Assembly (NCBI GenBank): GCA_946902985.2
Contig: OX336389.2
Span: 125,399,572 to 125,463,571, forward strand
DNA: 64,000 nt
From: Meconema thalassinum
Lineage: Eukaryota > Arthropoda > Insecta > Orthoptera > Tettigoniidae
Direction of reading: 5' to 3'
The position numbers and the translations under genes are program-made. Below, in pieces: positions 56,701-61,893 of the stretch. How positions within the stretch are numbered: the stretch's first letter is position 1; each line of letters begins with the position of its first letter. Under the pieces are notes generated by a model. That model was not told the origin of the DNA. It ran no database searches and worked only from the letters and a program-made list of their open reading frames with translations.

Positions 56701-56903
56701 ATGCCTTTCATCACTACCATTTGGACAGTCTTTGATCCCATCACAGCGTTTCTCTGGCGGTATACACACAGTGCCTATCCCACAGTGAAGACTCTGCTCT
56801 GGACAGTAATTGCAGCCCGTTTCATCCGACAGATCTGGGCAGTCCACTATCCCATCACAAATCCTTGATGATAAGCCCAGCTTCTGTAGCTCTTTCATAC
56901 AAC
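29585..56903 (-). CDS. Corin/nudel-like LDLa-SRCR-serine protease homologue, 3' part of gene, seven exons
   Basis: Seven minus-strand exons (56903-56697, 55342-55129, 52727-52582, 51327-51156, 45702-45464, 40265-40147, 29767-29585) join in phase to about 425 codons ending in TAA. Order: the second half of one LDLa and one complete LDLa, an SRCR domain ending VLYVGCSD, then a trypsin-fold domain with the activation-like GVEGLGKSAVHGDWPWH. This matches the C-terminal half of corin-type type II membrane proteases, so the domain should be extracellular. The triad is gone: TTASCF replaces the His motif, STVVMVK the Asp motif and ELAGSP the GDSGGP motif. There is no RIVGG-type cleavage site either. 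It is therefore expected to be a non-catalytic binding or scaffold protein. Whether it is the orthologue of insect corin or of nudel's inactive domain is open. Upstream exons (Frizzled or LDLa, membrane anchor) were not found in the window. Confidence 0.85.
29768..30469. other. Intron sequence, nothing recognised
   Basis: AT-rich sequence within the 10.4-kb last intron of the corin-like gene. No element or RNA gene could be identified. Confidence 0.4.
30470..31490 (+). pseudogene. Mariner-type transposase, heavily mutated
   Basis: On the plus strand, across three frames, the segments follow mariner transposase order. The N-terminal HTH has YKAAAAARRICEVEREGAVS. The core starts LTPEPAQHRVDICRQLIGNP and continues RRIVTCDEKWVHY, containing the first catalytic Asp. 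Then come NFEGVIQWEFVPNGRAVSAD and, near the end, SPDLAPSDYHLFRSMAHFL with the third catalytic Asp. The tail WYHRRMKNLAE is followed by DGLYFEE. Many stops and shifts disable it. The 217-codon minus-strand frame here is a shadow. Terminal repeats were not recognised. It lies in the last intron of the corin-like gene. Confidence 0.9.
31515..31843 (-). repeat. SINE family C, tRNA-derived, full-length with target duplication
   Basis: On the minus strand the head reads GCCTCCGTGGCTTAGGCGGC (A box) and GTGGTTCAAATCCCGGTCAC (B box). The body contains AAACCGGAGTACCCGGAG in reverse and a long 3' region. The direct repeat ACTTATGAGAT flanks it at 31504-31514 and 31844-31854. It is a different family from A, B, D and F. 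Confidence 0.9.
31867..32473. mobile_element. Non-autonomous hAT-like element with 8-bp target duplication
   Basis: The 8-bp direct repeat CCTGTAAT lies at 31859-31866 and 32474-32481. The ends are TAGTGATG at the left and, read inward, TAACGATG at the right, followed by related GGGGTA.ATA stretches, which fits hAT termini. Inside, TAAATACCCA-type motifs are repeated at both ends. There is no transposase. Confidence 0.82.
32482..33011. other. Intron sequence, nothing recognised
   Basis: No element or coding exon identified. A CTACAG-preceded stretch near 32560 could look like a plus-strand acceptor, but the frame after it has no family features. Confidence 0.35.
33012..34432 (+). mobile_element. 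Helentron-like non-autonomous element, copy 1
   Basis: It begins ATTTTTAGCCTACTTTT and ends AAAAGTAGGCTCTTTAGTTC, then GTCATGGAACTTCTTGTT. The first and last parts contain AGCCTACTTTT and its complement AAAAGTAGGCT as subterminal inverted repeats. The end can fold as a hairpin (AGTTC ... GAACT). Inside are a TCTG/TG/C-run microsatellite (33078-33140) and about three diverged units of about 290 bp marked by GGATTTCAACCAAATTT. A second copy lies at 34635-35986. Subterminal inverted repeats with a 3' hairpin and no target duplication are Helentron traits. No Rep/helicase is present. Confidence 0.6.
34635..35986 (+). mobile_element. Helentron-like non-autonomous element, copy 2
   Basis: It is colinear with copy 1 from ATTTTTAGCCTACTTTTC to the terminal GTTCGTCACGGAACTTCTTG. 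It has the same internal units and a shorter microsatellite (about 34706-34740). About 200 bp of unrelated sequence separates the copies. The shared boundaries of the two copies define the ends. Confidence 0.62.
35987..36574. other. Unassigned; possible start of a hAT-like element
   Basis: CAGAGGTGGTGAAAC at about 36212 resembles a hAT terminus, and hAT C-terminal coding follows after the SINE at 37021-37211. No gene is otherwise supported. The 145-codon frame at 35931-36368 has no family features. Confidence 0.35.
36575..36991 (+). repeat. SINE family A, full-length reference copy
   Basis: The tRNA-like head has A box GCGTAGCGGCTAGCAG and B box GAGTTCGATTCCC. The body has AATTCTGGTCTGAGGGTTG, GGTTTGATTCCCACCTCGG and TTTCTGTGGTTTCCCCCAC. 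The 3' part has ACACAGGTTATCACAC and GACCACAGTGTCGCAAAGCC, then a (ATC)n tail. The flanks CTATTCAGAA (36565-36574) and CTATTCAAAA (36992-37001) are a target duplication. At least seven partial copies are in the window. Confidence 0.92.
37021..37211 (+). pseudogene. hAT-type transposase C-terminal fragment
   Basis: The 61-codon frame contains CEMFLSDLKFIRSRHRDLMS, then NVRNSLRL and VPNIELIV. This matches the C-terminal dimerisation end of hAT transposases of the GTF2I-repeat-associated type, where FS.MK..KS..R..L.DEHL.NSLR is usual. The rest of the gene is absent here, and a SINE A copy lies directly upstream. It is a relic. Confidence 0.55.
37212..37539. other. Intron sequence, nothing recognised
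   Basis: No gene or element identified. Confidence 0.35.
37540..38765 (-). pseudogene. LINE C-terminal fragment split by a hAT element
   Basis: The two parts read on the minus strand. 38765-38528 gives WDKDIPLKAQEVMHKTYYLP and ESRIQAAEMKFLR-like residues. 37671-37540 gives KLRWFRHVRRMNDERMP and GRPREG. Both match the 3' end of the LINE at 47185-48920. They are separated only by the hAT-like element at 37672-38519 and its GCTCCAGC duplication. The upstream edge was cut by SINE D at 38766. Confidence 0.82.
37672..38519. mobile_element. Non-autonomous hAT element with perfect 8-bp target duplication
   Basis: The ends are CAGGGCCGGATTTAAG at the left and CAGGGCCGTATTTCTA read inward from the right. 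The 8-bp duplication GCTCCAGC lies at 37664-37671 and 38520-38527. 848 bp, AT-rich inside, no transposase. Insertion into a LINE fragment confirms the boundaries because the LINE reading resumes after removal. Confidence 0.93.
38766..39015 (+). repeat. SINE family D, tRNA-derived
   Basis: The head has A box TGGCGTAGTTGGTAGCATG and B box GAGGATTCAAACCCGGC. The body has CCTTCCTTCGGAGGGGAAGT, a TAAAGCCGGCGGTCCCATG segment, GGCATGTTAAAGAACC and, near the end, CTCTTAGGTTCCG. The head could resemble a tRNA gene, but the acceptor stem does not pair and a SINE body follows. Confidence 0.85.
39125..39265 (+). repeat. SINE family A, 3' fragment
   Basis: Contains CACACACTAATACAATCATC, ACTGGTTATCAGACAGATT and TACATGACCGCGTTGTCAC in the same order as the reference copy at 36575-36991. 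Confidence 0.8.
39358..40012 (+). mobile_element. Mariner-type deletion derivative, long inverted repeats, TA target
   Basis: Inverted repeats of about 70 bp begin CAGAGAGTTTATTTTGT on both sides. TA flanks it at 39356-39357 and 40013-40014. Inside is only a fused relic of the transposase: an HTH part (KTRRKFRQIFPNRPLPSVNT, about 39640-39738) and then the C-terminal part (ISAEELQKVNASLIKRCQRC, about 39760-39860). The catalytic core is deleted. An (AT)n run lies at about 39583-39607. It sits 134 bp from the 40147-40265 exon. Confidence 0.85.
40147..40265 (-). CDS. Corin-like gene, exon six: protease-like domain
   Basis: The acceptor TTTCATAG and donor GTATGT bracket 119 bp (phase 1 in, phase 0 out). 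The codons read EQLQRIQLKPSPMLRCENIS, then IPTVNSFCTEPAYMKDDCS. This is the segment between the middle and the active-site Ser loop, with three conserved cysteines. It links exactly to EEELAGSP in the last exon. The exon is small and was missed by length-filtered reading frames. Confidence 0.92.
40761..41618. mobile_element. Nested inverted-repeat element with internal tandem array
   Basis: The ends are CACCGCATTTCCTCGCATAA at the left and CCGTATTTCCTCGCAAAATC read inward from the right. TA is at both edges. The transposase relic reads through when 40761-41618 is removed, which fixes the limits. The inside is mostly the tandem repeat described separately. There is no coding capacity. Confidence 0.82.
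40895..41455. repeat. Tandem repeat, 105-115-bp unit, five copies
   Basis: ATGCCTGCGGGCTATGAAC recurs at about 40942, 41051, 41165, 41270 and 41385. Each unit also has AGAAAGTAATCTCGTCTTT and CACATTCCGCGAGC. It is part of the nested element. Confidence 0.93.
42051..42676 (-). mobile_element. Mariner-type deletion derivative with about 95-bp inverted repeats, TA target
   Basis: The ends read CAGGGTCTTTCATATAAAGT on both sides, and the repeats continue through the GGGGGCCGTGG region. TA flanks it at 42049-42050 and 42677-42678. A minus-strand relic begins MRQLTLQHRIFVCKTYLKYE, the HTH start of the same transposase group, at 42488. It runs through RRVRDAFVQQFP and ends SFIRSHFI. The catalytic core is missing. 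Confidence 0.88.
42726..42817. repeat. Short inverted repeat (hairpin)
   Basis: AAGATCTTTAATTCTACTTT ... TTTTCAATAC pairs with GTATTGAAAAGTGGAAAAGT ... AAAGATCTT around a 25-bp AT-rich loop. The right arm also supplied the target site of the adjoining SINE F. Confidence 0.85.
42822..43044 (-). repeat. SINE family F, tRNA-derived, full-length with target duplication
   Basis: On the minus strand the head has GATGGCACAGTGGCTTAGC (A box) and GGGGTTCGAATCCCGGTGAC (B box). The body has GGCGTCAGGAAGGGCATCC and AATTAATTGGGAAAAGCC, and the tail is (GAAA)n. The flanks AAGTAAAGATCTTTGG and AAGTAAAGATCATTGG are a target duplication with one mismatch. Confidence 0.9.
43045..43671. other. Intron sequence, nothing recognised
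   Basis: No exon or element could be identified in this part of the corin-like intron. Confidence 0.35.
43672..43862 (+). repeat. SINE family A, diverged partial copy
   Basis: Contains GCATTCGAATCCCACCTCG, GAAAATGGTTATCGTGG and CCAGGCAAATGCCAGGA, in the order of the reference copy. The 3' part is missing. Confidence 0.7.
43863..44719. other. Intron sequence, no firm call
   Basis: A stretch around 44400-44620 has GGCATGTCGAATTTTTTAA and related inverted pieces (GTTCTTTGACATGCC). It may belong to the damaged mariner-type copy that follows. No gene is seen. Confidence 0.3.
44720..45021 (+). pseudogene. Mariner-type transposase relic: N- and C-terminal ends only
   Basis: 44731 onward reads MVRYRTKHRLFLVETYLHKK, the HTH start. 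After a shift at about 44825, FFLWGNLKQKVYRNNPRTLE and then EDELHLLYQNFLRRCNVRL continue to GQHFQQLL and a stop at 45021. This is the C-terminal end. The catalytic core is missing between them, as in the three elements at 39358, 40503 and 42051. Terminal repeats were not found. Confidence 0.8.
45030..45460 (+). other. Intron sequence with a possible old SINE
   Basis: A B-box-like GCAGGTTCAATCCCAAATC near 45210 suggests a degenerate tRNA-derived SINE. The A box is not convincing. The 65-codon frame here has no family features. Confidence 0.35.
45464..45702 (-). CDS. Corin-like gene, exon five: middle of protease-like domain
   Basis: The acceptor TATTTTAG and donor GTGAGT bracket 239 bp (phase 2 in, phase 1 out). 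It reads QPKAQWIARLGSVRLSG, then STVVMVKLEQPVRLSDFVRP, VCLPEEAAENTTYCHTLGWA and RN. In active trypsins the STVVMVK site is NDIALLK-like, so the catalytic Asp is Thr. VCLPE and C.TLGWA strand motifs are kept. Confidence 0.93.
45764..45979. mobile_element. MITE with about 38-bp inverted repeats, TA target
   Basis: The left end reads TAGTAAAGCCATCATTACTT and the right end, read inward, is the same. The match continues through CCGACTTGA..TTTCAGTG. TA flanks it at 45762-45763 and 45980-45981. It sits about 60 bp upstream of the acceptor of the 45464-45702 exon. The short plus-strand frame crossing it is not a gene. Confidence 0.9.
45982..47184. other. Intron sequence, nothing recognised
   Basis: No exon or element supported. 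The 46740-46920 part looks like a worn retroposed fragment but could not be assigned. Confidence 0.35.
47185..48920 (+). pseudogene. 5'-truncated LINE reverse transcriptase
   Basis: The copy begins inside the linker before reverse transcriptase (SGSKRMLYGLLRSKRKERV, EEIKGRWKEYFDKLLN). It has KATGVDEISVE, FKKGDKKVCDNYRGITLI, YGFRSGRSTVDTIFSLRQV, TFIDLEKAYDSVPRE and GLRQGSVLSPLLF. The frame closes at about 48135. FADDIVVWG follows in another frame, so a shift lies before the catalytic Asp pair. The C-terminal part (48265-48618) continues with FKYLGSELM and AVETWTLTSRQESRIQ, and then drifts through shifts to ATGATGATGATG at 48918-48930, the 3' tail. The endonuclease is absent. It is a relative of the split copy at 37540-38765 and probably RTE-like. 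Confidence 0.88.
48935..49400. other. Intron sequence with repeat E copy and GGA-rich run
   Basis: A repeat E copy is at 49130-49190 (TTGTTTTGAAGTGTGGAAC ... GTCATCTGCCCCTATCATGG). A purine-rich GGAGGA/GGATGG run follows at 49333-49400. No gene is seen. Confidence 0.5.
49847..50168. mobile_element. Possible small inverted-repeat element
   Basis: The left end reads TATAGTCGTGACGGTCAAGG. The right end, read inward, is TATAGTCGCGACGACTAACA, followed by a shared TCCCC. The ends match at about 20 of 27 positions. The target duplication is not clear beyond TA. There is no coding capacity. Confidence 0.4.
50169..50734. other. Intron sequence, nothing recognised
   Basis: No gene or repeat assigned. 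Confidence 0.35.
50735..51010 (-). repeat. SINE family A, diverged copy
   Basis: Carries TGATAACCTGTGTTTCTGTG, GGGAAAACCAGGGGAAAAC and GGCATTCGAACCTCAGATC in reverse complement order relative to the reference copy. Confidence 0.7.
51156..51327 (-). CDS. Corin-like gene, exon four: start of protease-like domain
   Basis: The acceptor TTCAAAG and donor GTGAGT bracket 172 bp (phase 1 in, phase 2 out). It reads ECGTQPLRDNTGVEGLGK, then SAVHGDWPWHAALFKDGVHV, CDGTLISSEWLL and TTASCFQG. The active-site TAAHC is TTASC here, so the catalytic His is Ser. The usual R/K-I-V-G-G activation motif is replaced by GVEGLGK, which argues against zymogen cleavage. Confidence 0.94.
52582..52727 (-). CDS. Corin-like gene, exon three: second half of SRCR domain
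   Basis: The acceptor TTTCTGCAG and donor GTATGT bracket 146 bp (phase 2 in, phase 1 out). Residues TVNLVRIQEDSEDN, EITFVRAPCPKKEVL and YVGCSDM are typical of the end of an SRCR domain, just before the Cys that tethers the protease domain. The splice joins to ECGTQ in the next exon. Confidence 0.9.
53558..53627 (+). repeat. 70-bp direct repeat, copy 1
   Basis: GCATTATAATATAAGTTTTG through CGTAAAAGTCACAATACAAA is nearly identical to 54223-54292. A weaker third unit follows at about 53634-53680 (GTTTTGATTCCATACAGTAA). Confidence 0.85.
54223..54292 (+). repeat. 70-bp direct repeat, copy 2
   Basis: Same 70 bp as at 53558-53627, starting 665 bp further on. Just after it, TGCCAAATAAAGTGATTCTG at about 54381 followed by ATTCTGAT looks like a LINE 3' end with a short tail. 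Confidence 0.85.
54350..54412 (+). repeat. Probable LINE 3' end with GATTCT tail
   Basis: CTGACGATGGCTATTGCACT then AATGCCAAATAAAGTGATTC and repeated GATTCT is a 3' terminus style seen in non-LTR elements. The coding part is not recognisable upstream. Confidence 0.5.
54413..55128. other. Intron sequence, nothing recognised
   Basis: AT-rich sequence between the LINE tail and the SRCR exon. No gene. Confidence 0.35.
55129..55342 (-). CDS. Corin-like gene, exon two: first half of SRCR domain
   Basis: The acceptor TTGTTTCAG and donor GTGAGT bracket 214 bp (phase 1 in, phase 2 out). It reads MVAPSVSALGSMIPATPHQP, then YYFSEGYVVFNEKGQSGKLC and ASMCSLLSYQ. The GYVVFNEKG strand followed by a Cys pair fits an SRCR fold. 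The acceptor is only 24 bp from the GAGTCG element at 55371-56008. Confidence 0.88.
55371..56008. mobile_element. GAGT/TTGCAAAAC family element A (non-autonomous), 4-bp target duplication
   Basis: Perfect inverted repeats of 33 bp start GAGTCGTCCAGTTGCAAAAC at both ends. The direct repeat ACAT lies at 55367-55370 and 56009-56012. The inside is low-complexity: a T-rich left half with TTTTGCTTTTG words and an A-rich right half with AAAACAAAAT words, so the whole could fold. There is no protein. The repeats match those of the element at 56994-58739. Long Phe- and Lys-rich frames inside are artefacts of base composition. Confidence 0.92.
56009..56696. other. Intron sequence, nothing recognised
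   Basis: Remaining part of the first visible intron of the corin-like gene. No element or exon identified. Confidence 0.4.
56697..56903 (-). CDS. Corin-like gene, exon one in window: LDLa modules
   Basis: The acceptor TATGTTAG and donor GTAAGT bracket 207 bp (phase 1 in and out, typical for LDLa exons). The second half of one LDLa (GLSSRICDGIVDCPDLSDE) is followed by a complete one: CPEQSLHCGIGTVCIPPEKR, then CDGIKDCPNGSDERHC. The calcium-cage residues D..DC.D.SDE are intact in both. The first half of the first module must lie in an exon further upstream that I could not find. Confidence 0.94.
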
Positions 56904-56993
56904 CTAACATACAAGCAAATCAGAGAGTTATGTTTCTCATTTCTGTTAGTATCTTATCTAAATATATTTCAGAGTAATCGACCAATGACATAT

Positions 56994-58739
56994 GAGTAGG
57001 CCATTTGCAAAACCAGCTATGTGCATAAATTTACGAGAATGAGATAATGGTATCCCATGTTGCTTTATAATACTGGCTTCTAATTTAGCTATGTTTCAGG
57101 TTCCTAAACCAGCTATAACAGTTTTAAAATTGACATTAAAAACGTCAAACGGTTGCAAAACCTGCTACATGCATGGCAGGTACGGATGCAAATCCTGCTA
57201 AATTCGCAGGGCAATGTTTACGTTTACAAAACCTGCTATATGTTTATTGACTAACATGGCCGTCCTTCGGGTAGAGTTGCAAAACCTGCTATTTTCCTTT
57301 CCGTAAGAACAGCATTGCACTCCTCTTTATCAAAGAAAATAATGCTAAAACGCTTATCTCTATTGTAGATAGTTAGGTTGGCTGTACTACATACTGTGGA
57401 GATTCAGCTGTGAAATTCTGCTTGCATTTGTTTCACTCGCGCGCCAATTTCTCTGAGTACATTGATTTGGATGCAGCCTACAAGCTGACGTCTCGTTCCT
57501 ACTGACGTTTTCAGTTATATATTTTTTAAATGAATGAAGATAATATGTCAATAGAAAATACCGATAGAATAAAACAGTGATAGGGATGTTATTACACTGG
57601 CTTCTTCTTGAAGCGCCTCATAGTATCGAAACAATTGAACTGATGTTCCCTATAGTAGGACATTCATTCATCCCGCTGATCGGATATTTGGACATCTAGA
57701 GAGAGAATTTAACACTCGAAGTGTCATTGCAAACCCTGAAGAGTATTTGCACGTTATCAAGAGGTACGGAATCGTAACACGTCTAGGAGAAGATGCCCCT
57801 GTTAAGGATTGGAAAGCATGTTCAGATATCATTCTAAAATACCCTGGACAATGGCATTTCCCATTTCAGAAAGCAAAGAGATTAATAATCACAAGAAACA
57901 AAAGCGATAAATCTCTCCTAGTTCGAGGAGAACCCTTCTACAATTTTGACATTGGTGAAGTGAAGAGTTTGTGCAGTAAGGGGAAGAATTTTAAGATCGC
58001 TCGCATCCCCGATATCCCAAGGGGTGTTGTTGTAAAATCGACTAAGATCAAGGATGTTAAAAAACTTCTTGCCCTTCACTTTGGGGAAGCATGGGACAGT
58101 AATCCAGATTTGGAATTCTATGTCAATGTATTTGCAGAACAGGACCCTGATACTCAAAGTTTGAATGATGATGCAGATGATGATGATCTTGATGATGACA
58201 CTTTGGACTTTGAACTAATGGAAACTGATGAAACAGACATAGCCTAAACTCATTTTGTTTGTACGTTGATAGTATATCAACACACACAGAACTATTCTAA
58301 ACTGTGTTTGTCTTTTACGTTGTAATATATTCCACGTTACATAATATGTTCTTCCATTACGAGTGTATGCATTGTAAATTGTAACGTACTCAATATATAA
58401 TTCCATCCATCATGAGTGTGTGATTAAACTCCGGCCACTACAATTGTAGCTGGTTTTGCAAACTAAGGCGCAATCAATATGGCTGCCACTAGAGTTGCAA
58501 AACCTGCTATGTGAACAACACAGTTGCAAAACCTGATATATGCAAATAAAAAATATTAATAACTTGTTTTCTACTCATCAGATATTTCAGAACTTCGGTA
58601 CACATATTACAATTATGTTTACCTATAGATTGTATAAGAATCAGCCCTCTAACACATTTCTGTTTTGTTTTATTAGTTTTCCGAGATTTCTCACTAATTA
58701 CTTATCATGCACATAGCTGGTTTTGTAACTGGGCTACTC
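56994..58739 (+). mobile_element. GAGT/TTGCAAAAC family element B with DUF7869-like gene remnant
   Basis: The left end is GAGTAGGCCATTTGCAAAAC. The right end, read inward, is GAGTAGCCCAGTTACAAAAC, and both continue CAGCTATGTGCAT. The flanks ATAT at 56990-56993 and 58740-58743 are an apparent 4-bp target duplication. Inside, the motif GTTGCAAAACCTGCTATATG or a close relative recurs at about 57153, 57186, 57223, 57276, 58490 and 58520, and inverted at 58447. These could be transposase binding sites. The element encodes part of a protein at 57678-58247. The inverted repeats are related to those of the element at 55371-56008. Confidence 0.85.
57678..58247 (+). pseudogene. DUF7869-like protein, C-terminal part (transposon gene remnant)
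   Basis: A 190-codon open frame without a clear ATG start reads DRIFGHLEREFNTRSVIANP, then EEYLHVIKRYG, QWHFPFQKAKRLII, VRGEPFYNFDIGEVKSL, PRGVVVKSTKIKDVKKLL and LHFGEAW. It ends in an acidic tail (DDADDDDLDDDTLDFELMET). Just upstream, one base out of frame, lies FPIVGHSFIP. GHSF(L/I)P.DR.FG is a hallmark, from memory, of proteins annotated DUF7869 in insect and cnidarian genomes, which I suspect are transposases. Their catalytic N-terminal region is missing here. The family name is recalled rather than searched. The host-gene alternative is unlikely because of the enclosing inverted repeats. Confidence 0.7.
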
Positions 58740-58884
58740 ATATGTACTGTATGGAGTGAAGGGCTAGTGCCTTCACCACCATACTGTAAACTTAGGAATA
58801 TTTAATGTGCATAATATTGAAAGATTATAATTCTTCAGAATTCTGGAATGATCAACATCTGATAGTTGTCCCTAAAAAAAAGTA

Positions 58885-59600
58885 CAGTGAAACCCCTCAA
58901 ATCCAAAATCAAGGGAAATCCAAACGAGTTTCTTTCAACAATTTTAAGGTTGAAAAACACACGCAAAAAAGAGAAACTTATTTATTTAGTCATAACGCAA
59001 TTATATATTCCACATTATAACATTGTTTTACATAATTAGTTGAAAAATTAACAAAGAGGTACAGTTAGCATACCTAACAAAGTGTAAATGTGCCTACATA
59101 CTTATCTAATCCACGATTGAAAAACGGAAAAGTTGGTTTTTTGTCATTCCTTAGGCTAATCACCTTGCAAAAACAATGAAATGACAGTAGAAATACACAA
59201 AATATCATTTAAACTTTCACTTGAAATCAGTTATCTTCAATTATCAAAGTGTGCGGCAGAGTCGCATGAACACGACATCATTTGGCGTGGCTGCTGCGTG
59301 TTTTTCACGAAGCACAATGAGATGTCAAGAGCAGATGCAGTTTCAGTATAAGTCACATTGTCTGTCAAAGTTTCTTCTTCCTCACTGTCACTAGCGACAT
59401 TGCCGTCATGTTGACTTTAGACCACACTCACTATTTCATGTTCACCGTTTGTGCCAAACCAGCCTGCCTCGCTCAATGTACAGTCTTATACCATAACGTG
59501 GGCTGGTTACTATGTTAAGGATACTTTTCAGCCAATCCGAACAAATTGAAATCCAAACAGGCTACAGTCCCAATTAGTTCGGATTTGAGTGGTTTCACTG
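58885..59600 (-). mobile_element. Non-autonomous pogo/Tigger-like element, TA target
   Basis: The left end reads CAGTGAAACCCCTCAAATCC and the right end, read inward, CAGTGAAACCACTCAAATCC. TA flanks it at 58883-58884 and 59601-59602. Pogo-type ends commonly start CAGT. A minus-strand trace (GNVASDSEEEETLTDNVT, about 59340-59410) resembles the acidic C-terminus of Tigger transposases. The DDE core is absent. Confidence 0.78.
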
Positions 59601-59602
59601 TA

Positions 59603-60794
59603 TGCTGATACCACATATCGAAGTACTTGTAGAATATTTTATAGACAATCTCAATATATTGGTACCAGAAGTGCCTTCTACTGAAGGTATAATCTTATTT
59701 ATGGATTATCATGAAGACATACTTGACTGGGAGATGCAGTCCTTTAGGATCAAATCACCAAGCTAATCTTAAAGAGGTTTTTAATCGCTAAGCATATTCA
59801 AAATTGCCAGGTTGATTACATGACAGTGGTAAAATGAAAATATAAAATGACAGTTTGTGAAGTAATTATAATTATCAAATGAATCGATATCTAGTTTTGT
59901 GGATAAGTGAGTGAGTAGAACGCCAGACTCTGGCTTGAAGGGGTTTGATTTTTGGCTGAGCTATGAAAATGTACATTCCTATGGTTAATTCATGTGCCTG
60001 GTTTTTATGTCTTCACCATTCATTTCAATCTCATCACAACATGCTGATTGCCCAAGGTTTCTCCAGAGACCTCATGTCATTATTATAATGAATCAATTAC
60101 GTTTTACATACCAGTAAGTATTTTTACTCGGTAATTGTTTACAGCATTCTTGCAGAAATTGTAATTTATTCCAGTGTTTGTTCTAGCTGTTGAAGATGAG
60201 TCGTACCAACCCCTCTCCTCTCACTCTCACGCACCTGAATACCCACTTATTTGTAACTCTATTATGACAAACTCTGCTTTAATTAATTAACACATAATGG
60301 TTGATAGTTCTTGATAATGATGCCACTGCTCACTGCCAGTGAAATTGAATTAATTGTTCACAAAATTCATTGGAGAGCAGCTACTGTGCACTATTCCTTG
60401 AAACAGGTGTTATTTTAAGTAGATTTTTACTAATGAATCAAGTCCCCTACATTTAACACTACCTTGGTTAAATATATGTTAATTTAGAACAACATAAGAG
60501 GATTTTGTTCCATTTCTTATGAAATTCAATTAATGAACCAATCATTGTTGACATGAGTTTCAATATTGCAAAGCATTTTTCATTCCTGGATACTTTATAA
60601 GGTGGACATCATTTGAACATGGGATGCAATAAGTAGTTGTCTGTTATCCCACCTTGCTCACTATGTGAAGTGTGACTGACTTACTGTTTGCAGAATTATC
60701 CCTATTAATGTCAACTTTCATAAGTATCATTTTAAGATGGCATTAAGTAAGCCGTCTCACCCTGGCATTTTACCTCCGAGATGAAGGAGGAATC
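59603..60794. other. Intron or intergenic sequence, nothing recognised
   Basis: Searched for upstream LDLa or Frizzled exons of the corin-like gene on the minus strand and found none. AT-rich. Confidence 0.35.
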
Positions 60795-60806
60795 AATGTT
60801 TGTTTA

Positions 60807-61881
60807 CTTACTTACTTAATTCCTGCCGCTCCTTCCGGAGCATAGGGCCTTGGCGAAATTTCTCCACGCAGTACGGTTCCTGGCCATTCTCTTCACTTGA
60901 CTCCAGTTCTTGTCCACCTCTGCAATTTCGTTTCCGATCGTCCTCTTCCAGGTCTTCTTAGGTCGACCTCGCTTCCTGGCGCCTTGAGGATTCCAGTCTA
61001 GCGCCGCTCCGTCCGGCTTCCTTAGTGTGTGACCAATCCAGCGCCATTTCCTCTCCTTAATCTGGATGTTAATCGGTTGTTGAATGGTGATGGTCCAAAG
61101 ATCTTCATTTGAGATTATGTCCGGCCACCTCACATTCATGATGCGACGCAGACATCTGTTAATGAACACCTGTAGCTGGTTGTTGATCGGTTTTGTGACT
61201 TTCCATGTTTCACAGCCGTAGAGAAGAATCGACTTTACGTTGCTATTGAAAAGGCGGAGCTTGGTCTTCCTGGAAATGTTTCTATTTCTCCAGATGGGGT
61301 AGAGCTGGACAAAGGCACCATTTGCCTTCCTGATACGGCTTCGAACATCTTCCTCTGCTCCCCCATCATTTGTGACTATACTTCCAAGGTAGAGGAAGGA
61401 CTCATCTCGCTCAATTTCCTTTCCGTTGACTGTCAAGCTAGTCATGACATCAGAATTTATCCTCATCTCTTTGGTCTTGTTGGTGTTGATCATCAGTCCT
61501 GCACGTTCTGCTTCTCTCTGCAACCTCCCCAGCTTATCTTCTATGTCTCGGTACCGTTGTGCCATAAGACAAATGTCGTCTGCGAAATCCAGATCTTCAA
61601 GCCTGCCATTTATACCCCATCGAATACCCCTCTTCCGTCCTCCCATTACCTTCTTCATCACACTATCCAGGACCAACAGAAACAGAGTGGGGGAAAGGAC
61701 ACACCCCTGTCTCACTCCGGAACTGACCTTTATCTTTTCTGTTAATTTGCCTTCGTGAAGAACCTGGCACTCATACCCTTCGTACATCTCTTCCATGATT
61801 CTGATGATCTTTGTTGGGATTTTATATTCCTCGAGGGTCTTCCACATGATTCTTTGATTTACGGAGTCGAAGGCTTTCTCG
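60807..61881 (-). mobile_element. 5'-truncated LINE with 12-bp target duplication
   Basis: The direct repeat AATGTTTGTTTA lies at 60795-60806 and 61882-61893. The element reads on the minus strand, starts abruptly inside reverse transcriptase at 61881 and ends with a (TAAG)n-like tail beside 60807. The perfect duplication marks a clean, fairly recent, truncated insertion. Confidence 0.92.
60816..61881 (-). pseudogene. LINE reverse transcriptase C-terminal part, open but truncated
   Basis: The frame is open from EKAFDSVNQRIMWKTLEEYK at the truncation to the stop at 60816, about 355 codons. It has GVRQGCVLSPTLFLLVLD, LEDLDFADDICLMA with the catalytic Asp pair, FLYLGSIVT, LLYGCETWKV and a C-terminal domain with GARKRGRPKKTW. 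The endonuclease and the first half of reverse transcriptase are missing, so it cannot move by itself. No internal stop has accumulated, which fits a young copy. The family is RTE-like or close; it differs from the elements at 4653-8101 and 47185-48920. Confidence 0.9.
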
Positions 61882-61893
61882 AATGTTTGTTTA

